DNA of 64,000 nucleotides from the NCBI RefSeq assembly GCF_029873635.1, contig NC_080428.1, positions 65,509,101 to 65,573,100 of the forward strand. Direction: 5' to 3'. The DNA is from Malania oleifera. Taxonomy: Eukaryota > Streptophyta > Magnoliopsida > Santalales > Ximeniaceae. Positions 58,331 to 64,000 of the stretch are shown piece by piece. The notes under the pieces were generated by a model. The model worked only from the letters and a program-made list of their open reading frames with translations. It was not told the DNA's origin and made no database searches. Each line of letters opens with the position of its first letter. The first letter of the stretch is position 1. Made by a program: the position numbers and the translations under genes.

Positions 58331-59978
58331 TATGAGGCAGGGGCGGTGGCTGGAGTTGATCAAGTACTACGATTGCACGATCAGTTATCACCCGGGGAAA
58401 GCTAATGTGGTAGCTGATGCGTTGAGTCGGAAGTCAGAGCATGCGGCTGTGTCTACAGTTATAACTCAGCATCACATCAGATGGGGTTTGGAGAGCTTGG
58501 GTATTGAGTTGGTGTTTGCGAATCACCAGGCTTTCTTTGCTAGTTTGGTGGTCCAGCCGACTTTGTTTGAGCGTATAAAGGCCGCGCAGGCTAATGACGT
58601 AGAGTTGGTAGAGGTCATGGAAAAGGTACAGCAGGGATTGACTACAGAGTTTAACATCTCTGAAGGAGGTGTAGTGATGTTTGGGACCAGGCTATGTGTT
58701 CCGAACGATGATGAGATCAGAAGGACGATTCTGGAGGAGGTGCATCATTTTTTGTATTCAGTACATCCTGGTAGCACAAAGATGTATCAAGACTTGAGCG
58801 AGACCTTTTGGTGGTCTGGTATGAAGAGGCAGATTGCTCAGTTCATGGAGCAGTGTCTGACGTGTCAGCATGTGAAAGCTAAACATCAAAGGCTGGTAGG
58901 GCCATTGCAGCCTTTGCCTATTCCAGTGCGGAAATGGGAGCATATTTCCATGGATTTTGTGACCGGATTGCTGCCAACACTTCACGGGCAAAATGCTATT
59001 TGGGTGATCGTGGACAAATTGACGAAATCTACTCATTTCATACCGATGAAGGTTAGCTATCCTTTGAGTAGACTAGCAGATATGTATGTGTATGAGATTG
59101 TGAGAATGCACGGTGTACTGGTGTCCATTGTGCTAGATCGAGACCCGAGGTTTACTTCTTGATTCTGGACAAGCTTATAGGAGGCACTGGGGATGAAGCT
59201 TACTTTCAGTACAACGTTCCACCCCTAAACTGATGGACAGTCGGAGAGGACGATACAGATCTTGGAAAATATGTTGTGAGCTTGTGTGTTAGACTTTGGT
59301 GGTAGCTAGATACAATTTATGCCACTAGTAGAGTTCGCTTAGAATAATAGCTTCAAGGCTAGTATCGGGATGGCACCGTTCGAGGTTTTGTATGGTCGGA
59401 GGTGTCGATCTTCTTTTTGTTGGGATGAGCTTGGTGAACGTTAGGTGTTAGGACCTGAACTTGTGCAGTAGGCATCTAAGAAGGTGGGTTTGACCCGGGA
59501 AAGGATTAAATCGGTTCAGAGTCGGCCGAAGAGTTATGCAGATGTTCACCGCAGTGAGTTAGAGTTCAAGGTGGGGGGTAAGGTATTTCTGCGTATCGCT
59601 CCGATAAAATGGGTGATGAGATTTGGGAGGAAGGGCAAGTTGAGCCCGAGGTACATTAGACCATTCAAGGTTCTTAAGCGAGTGGGTTCGGTAGCCTATA
59701 GGATTGCACTACCCCCAGCACTCTCGAGGGTCCATGATGTATTTCACGTGTTCATGTTGAGAAGATACGTGCTGGATCCATCACATGTTATCAGTTGTGA
59801 TGATTTGGAAATTGGGTATACCTTAGTGTATGAAGAGATACCTGTTCAGGTTATGGACCGTAAAGTTCAAAAGTTTCGTACGAAAGAGATACCGTTAGTG
59901 AAAGTATTGTGGCGAAACCACGAGGTTGAGGAAGCTTCTTGGGAACTGGAAACAGAAATACGCCAGAAGTATCCATAA
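58326..59978 (+). pseudogene. Integrase and chromodomain of N
   Basis: A 278-codon open stretch (58326-59162) covers the RNase H end (HPGKANVVADALSRK), the HHCC zinc domain (HHFLYSVHPGSTKMYQDL, CLTCQ) and the start of the core ([26 protein letters not shown]). Stops then cluster between 59160 and 59470, over the rest of the core including TDGQSERTIQILE. 59484-59978 is open again: GPF/Y-like module (RPFKVLKRVG, SRVHDVFHVFML) and chromodomain-like LVKVLWRNHEVEEASWE ending at YP. Confidence 0.9.
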
Positions 59979-60245
59979 TTGTTTTGAATACTTGTACGTC
60001 ATCCTGCTTTGGGTTGGGATAGGTGGTTAGTCGTCGGGAGTGTGTATATTGTGAACTCCTAAGACAGTTTATGTTGTAACCACGGTATTCCTCCACCATA
60101 AGTGAGGATATGTATGTATGTGTTATGATGGGGCTGCACTATAGTAGTCGCCAGTTTTTCTTTAGAATTGAGTGTATGTGTGAGTGTTTGATTGTGCGTA
60201 TAAGTTCATGAATGAGAGATTGCAAATTTCGAAGACGAAATTTTT

Positions 60246-60260
60246 GTAAGGAGGGGAGGT
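60246..60260 (+). other. Polypurine tract of element N
   Basis: GTAAGGAGGGGAGGT directly precedes the 3' LTR start TGTAAGAACC. Confidence 0.85.
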
Positions 60261-62111
60261 TGTAAGAACCCGAACTGTGATATGTGGGTTTAAATAATAA
60301 AGAGAAGGGTAAAATTTGAAATTTGAGCAAGCTTCGTCGACGAAGCCAGATTTCGTCGACGAAGGCTTTGTTATGCTCGTTGACGAAGTTCAGAGGCTCG
60401 TCAACAAGGAGAAGCCGAGAGATTTCAGGAAATCGGGGATCTCAGGCTCATCAACAAGGTCACTGTCTCATCGAAAAACTGACTATATGGTCTCGTCGAT
60501 GACGTCGCCATTCGTCGACGAGGGCAGTCGGGTCAAAGGTGCTATAAAAGATATTTTGGGTTGCTTAGTTGCTAAGTTAGCAACTTTTCTCTCCCTCTCT
60601 CTCTAAAACTTGAAGGGCACTATCTCTCTATCTAGATTTCTTTGCCATTCATCGTCTAATTCATTAATCTGACGTTACCACGAGGATCGGGGAAGGATTC
60701 TCTACAAAACCTATGGATCTGAATCCCGTTTCGGAATTTTTGGGTTTCAGCTTAAAATCGAGGTAAGGCTCGATTTTCTTTTCTGATCAGGTAGTTTGGT
60801 AGAGGACGGAGTCGTGAGTATTTTTTATACTGTGTTTTGTAGATTTTGAGAGCTGAGTTCGTTGTTTAAGAGCCGTAGAGTTCGAGATTGGCTTTTAGGG
60901 GAAAGGTAAGGGAATACAGTTTATATTGGTTATTTTTGAAATCGAACTAGGTAGAATGGTGGTTCACGGTCCTGTGTGTGTTTTGGTTACTCATTTGGGG
61001 AAATATAACGGTTAAAATTATGGGTTTTTCATGTTACAGTTTTGGAAAAAATGGGGTATTGGGTTGCATCCCTGGTTTTGTTGAAAACCGTTGGTATATT
61101 GTGATTTATACTGGGTATTAGGGATGGTCATGCCTTGACTTTGTTTTAAACTGTGTATGATTGGTAAACATGATTTTCGGATTACCAAATGAGTGTGGTA
61201 TGTTTGGTTATATGAGCATACATGAATGTGTTATGTTGAAATGCAATAGGAACTGGGATCTAAATTATTCAAGGTACTGAAAGAGTGTCCGACTCTATAT
61301 CTGAGGGTGTGTGTTTATCGCCTACCATGTTGGCAAAAGTGTCTAGCTCTATATCTGAGGGCGTGAGCCTATACCGGTTGATCACCGAAGGGTGTGGATC
61401 CACCAGTTAGCATCGGTATGATGCCATGGGAGTCTGGGACTAGTCATGTGCCGATGGGGTTGTGTTTCGCAGGTTGGCTATGAGCCAACGACGTATGTTG
61501 CAGACCGACTACTGGCCAAGGGGGTGTGACAACACCGTGTAGATCATGGGCGTGCGTATGCGTGTGTGTGCGTATATGCACTGTACTGGAACTATATTGT
61601 GAGAATACTGGAATTGCATTAACTGTGTTTATTTGCTGTCATGAGAACACTCGAATGCCACACACTAATATAACATGTGTTTGCCTTATTAAGATGTGTC
61701 TCACCCCTGGTGTACGTATATTTTTACAAGTCCTTCGAGTAACCGGAACTAGCATCCTAGAGTTGGGAGCGTAGTGGCCATTGTACTGCGGGTAGCACTT
61801 ATGTAAGTGCTAGGACTTTTGTTTCGCGGGTTGCCGTTTTGGGGTATGTTGGCACTCGGATGTACGTTTTGTATGTATGGAGCCAGGACTCCGTTTTGTT
61901 TTGTATAGACTCTGGTATGGTACAGTACATGTATAGAATGACCTTTTCCGCTATGTATATGATTTGTGTATGGATGCGTATAGGGTGCCTGGTAACCCCA
62001 CGGGGTCGAACCCTCATTCATTATGCTGTATCGTTGTTATTTGTATGATACACGGACATGTTAGGTTACTAATTCACCCCTAGGTCCCATTTTCGGGTTC
62101 GAGGCGTGGCA
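60261..62111 (+). repeat. 3' LTR of element N
   Basis: TGTAAGAACCCGAAC to GAGGCGTGGCA. It aligns with 53371-55213 end to end with scattered, mainly transition differences. Palindrome array 60333-60530, TATAAA 60543-60548, donor GT 60763, 63-nt segment 60843-60905, GTAAGGG (GT at 60906). Confidence 0.93.
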
Positions 62112-62116
62112 GACAG

Positions 62117-62877
62117 CCCCTCCTTCATCGGTGTAACTTCAGCTCCTAGTCTAGGCCCTACAACTTGTGTTCCTTGTGCTGATTCAAGTCCCCTTCTTAT
62201 GCCTCCTAGTATACCCTCTCAGCCTTCTTCGCCTGAACTAGCCTTGGAAGTTCCTCCACCTGCATCTTCTATTGTTGTCCAATCGTCTACCTCCACTCAC
62301 CCAATGATCACTTGTGCTTGCAATGGTATTGTTAAGACTCACATTATTCATTCGTTATGTGCTTTCACTGTTCCTACGTGGTTTCAGGTTCATCTTGCAG
62401 TTAAAGAGCCTCATGGCTTTAAGTCAACTATCAAGCATCAAATATGGCTCTCGACAATGGATGATGAAATTGCAACTCTCAAGTACAATAACACATAGCG
62501 ATTAGTTCCTCGCCTAACTGATCATAATGTTGTACGTTGTATTGGATTTTTGAGACCAAGCTATATGCCGATAGTTCCATTAAGCGTCACAAAGCTCGTC
62601 TAGTGGCGCAAGGGTTCTCTCAAAAGCATGACATTGATTTTGAAGAAAAATTTAGTGCTGTTATTTGATCTGCTTCAGCTCGAACTATTTTGTCTCTTAC
62701 TACTATGTATAATTGGCTATTATGTCAACTTGACGTCAAAAATGCCTTCCTTCATGGGTTTCTCTCTGAGGAAGTTTATATGGAACAACCCCGGGACTAC
62801 ATTGATCCGAAATTCCCAACTCATGTCTGTAGATTACAACATGCTCTTTATGGCCTTAAACAGGCTCCTTGCACATA
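62117..62877 (+). pseudogene. Copia remnant M, linker and RT part
   Basis: Resumes the copia frame after element N. A Pro/Ser-rich linker is followed by the RT start (KRHKARLVAQGFSQKHDIDF), LCQLDVKNAFLHGFLSEEVYM and LQHALYGLKQAPCTY. Frames change near 62500 and 62630, and a TGA interrupts near 62666. It is cut at 62877 by the next LTR, before the catalytic motif. Confidence 0.82.
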
Positions 62878-64000
62878 TGTTGGCCTTACAAAGCTTAAAA
62901 TCTTGTTTTGATGATAACAAATAAGATGAACTTAACATATTTGGTTAGGTGATGATATTTCAGGATTCAAGTATATGAATACAAGGATGAATGCTCTCAA
63001 GGAACATTGAAAGCTTATACTTCCAAGAAAAATGATCAAATGAAACTTAAAGAGTCAAAGCATGGATTTAAAGATGATCTAATAAAACTTGAAGATTATG
63101 AGAACATGGATGTTAAAGAGGACATGCTCAAAGAAAGACAATCATGAAGACTTAAGTGTTTAGAATGTCAAAAGTCATAAGAAGTCATTATGTAAGTAAT
63201 TTGTATTTAAATATCTTATGGAAATATGATGAAAGCTCTTTTAGGGTTAATTATGGACTTAGAGACCTTATTTCAAAACCCAGAAAATGTTTTATAAGAA
63301 ATCAAAGCAAGAGATTAAAAATAATTTTTGAAACTAAAATAAAAATTCTAAAGTTGGTCTACCCAGACGACTGAGGTGTACCCTCAGAAGTCTGAAGATG
63401 CAACCTCAGGTGACTGAAGTTTTACTTCAGACATTTGAAGAATTTTTTCAGAAGACTAAAGAATTAGTTCAGTCAACTAAAGATTTATTTGTTGAAACAC
63501 AAAACAGGCATAACACCCTCAAAATTAGTTCAGTCTTCTGAGCTGGAACTTCAAATGACCGATCCTGAAGTTCAGTCGTTTGACCTTGTGTCCAGAGTAT
63601 ATTTTTCAGTACTTTAAGGAACATTAGAAGACTGAACCCGATAGTTCAGTCGTCTGAACACTGTTAACGGTTAGAAATTCTAAATGTTTTAAATTTCAAA
63701 TAAAGGTTGCTTGTGCCCCAAATTTTTTAAAAACTTGGAAGACACTCCAAGTAAATTTGGGCAACACGAAATCACTTTTCTAAGCCTATAAATATATGGT
63801 TTTTCAAATCAAATTAATATAGAACAACAAAGAATTGAAAAAATTTGTTGCATTGCTGAAAGCACTACATTTTGCTATCTTGCTGCTCTCTCTTGCTCAA
63901 CTCTTTGCACAGCCGAATTACTGAATTTCTGAAATGCTGGTCATCACACTACTAAGTTCTGAGTTGCTAATTCTCATCTAGAAGGAACTTGGTGAATTCT
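62878..64000 (+). mobile_element. SIRE-like copia LTR, runs off the window
   Basis: Starts TGTTGGCCTTACAAAG, with AAAATCTTGTTTTGATGATAACAAA-type sequence typical of SIRE/Maximus copia LTRs. Left flank is ACATA (62873-62877). No right end is visible, so solo LTR and full element cannot be told apart. Short open frames inside it are not coding. Confidence 0.7.
63360..63795 (+). promoter_or_regulatory. TTCAG-N4-CTGAA array and TATA box
   Basis: About nine degenerate inverted repeats of TTCAGNNNNCTGAA type, for example at 63426-63440 and 63645-63658 (the latter with intact arms). CCTATAAATATATGG follows at about 63784. The layout resembles the palindrome arrays of the other LTR families but the motif differs. 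Confidence 0.5.

Larger units (their letters stand above)
53371..62111 (+). mobile_element. Full-length family B Ty3/gypsy element N
   Basis: LTRs 53371-55213 and 60261-62111, primer site, gag-pol, polypurine tract, and a perfect TSD GACAG (53366-53370 and 62112-62116). The same family as H and the solo LTR at 21757, but a subfamily with shorter LTRs. The internal 5047 bp hold all domains in gypsy order with a C-terminal chromodomain, which places it among plant chromoviruses, probably Tekay/Del. Stops in every domain mean it cannot move on its own. Confidence 0.95.

Overview
The window looks like nuclear DNA from a flowering plant, probably a woody eudicot. It has one intron-containing Argonaute gene of the plant AGO7 type, long AT-rich intergenic DNA, and large nests of Ty3/gypsy and Ty1/copia LTR retrotransposons with plant initiator-Met-tRNA primer sites. 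There is no sign of bacterial or organellar genes. The species cannot be named from the sequence alone.

Layout. 1-909 is AT-rich with MITE-like remnants. 910-30111 is a retrotransposon nest that I resolved from target-site duplications (TSDs) and LTR ends, five levels deep. A solo LTR of family C (910-30111) holds a Ty3/gypsy element of family E (1975-28376). The 5' LTR of E holds a family G solo LTR (4079-17740, TSD CTACA). That holds a minus-strand family B gypsy element (5559-16962, TSD TTGGT), whose pol gene holds a second G solo LTR (9489-11614). The family E element also carries a family B solo LTR in its polypurine tract (21757-23890, TSD GGGAT) and a copia-type solo LTR in its 3' LTR (24769-26843, TSD GTTTT). 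30112-41121 is the gene island: AGO7 on the minus strand (33732-37442, three exons, 1007 codons) with its flanks. 41122-46077 is a second family C solo LTR (TSD CATAG) with a third C solo LTR inside it (41514-43837, TSD ATATC). 46107-51304 is a decayed Ty1/copia element with both LTRs. 51763-52023 is a tiny SMART/TRIM-like LTR element. From about 52690 to 62877 lies a copia remnant split by a full-length family B gypsy element (53371-62111, TSD GACAG). A SIRE-like copia LTR starts at 62878 and runs off the window.

How the pieces work. AGO7 is the only intact host gene. By family knowledge its protein binds miR390 and drives TAS3 tasiRNA production. The retrotransposon coding regions are all interrupted by stops, many explained by C-to-T change at CAG or CGA codons, as expected of old methylated copies.

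The most interesting material is in the LTRs. Families B, E and G share one leader layout: a palindrome array, TATA box, CT tract, a GGTAAG donor-like site, a 63-66 nt segment bounded by AG and GTAAG, a family-specific minisatellite, and a conserved ACTGAG/GTCTCACC block ending in TTTCAG. In both B elements with a gag gene, the gag ATG lies one base after a strong TTCTGTTTCAG acceptor-like site. Families C, E and G share a 14-nt hairpin with a UUCG-like loop, compensatory stem changes and a following CACAACC. Arrays of degenerate TTCGTCGACGAA occur upstream of TATA boxes in three gypsy families and in an unrelated copia family; two other LTR families carry different inverted-repeat arrays in a comparable position.
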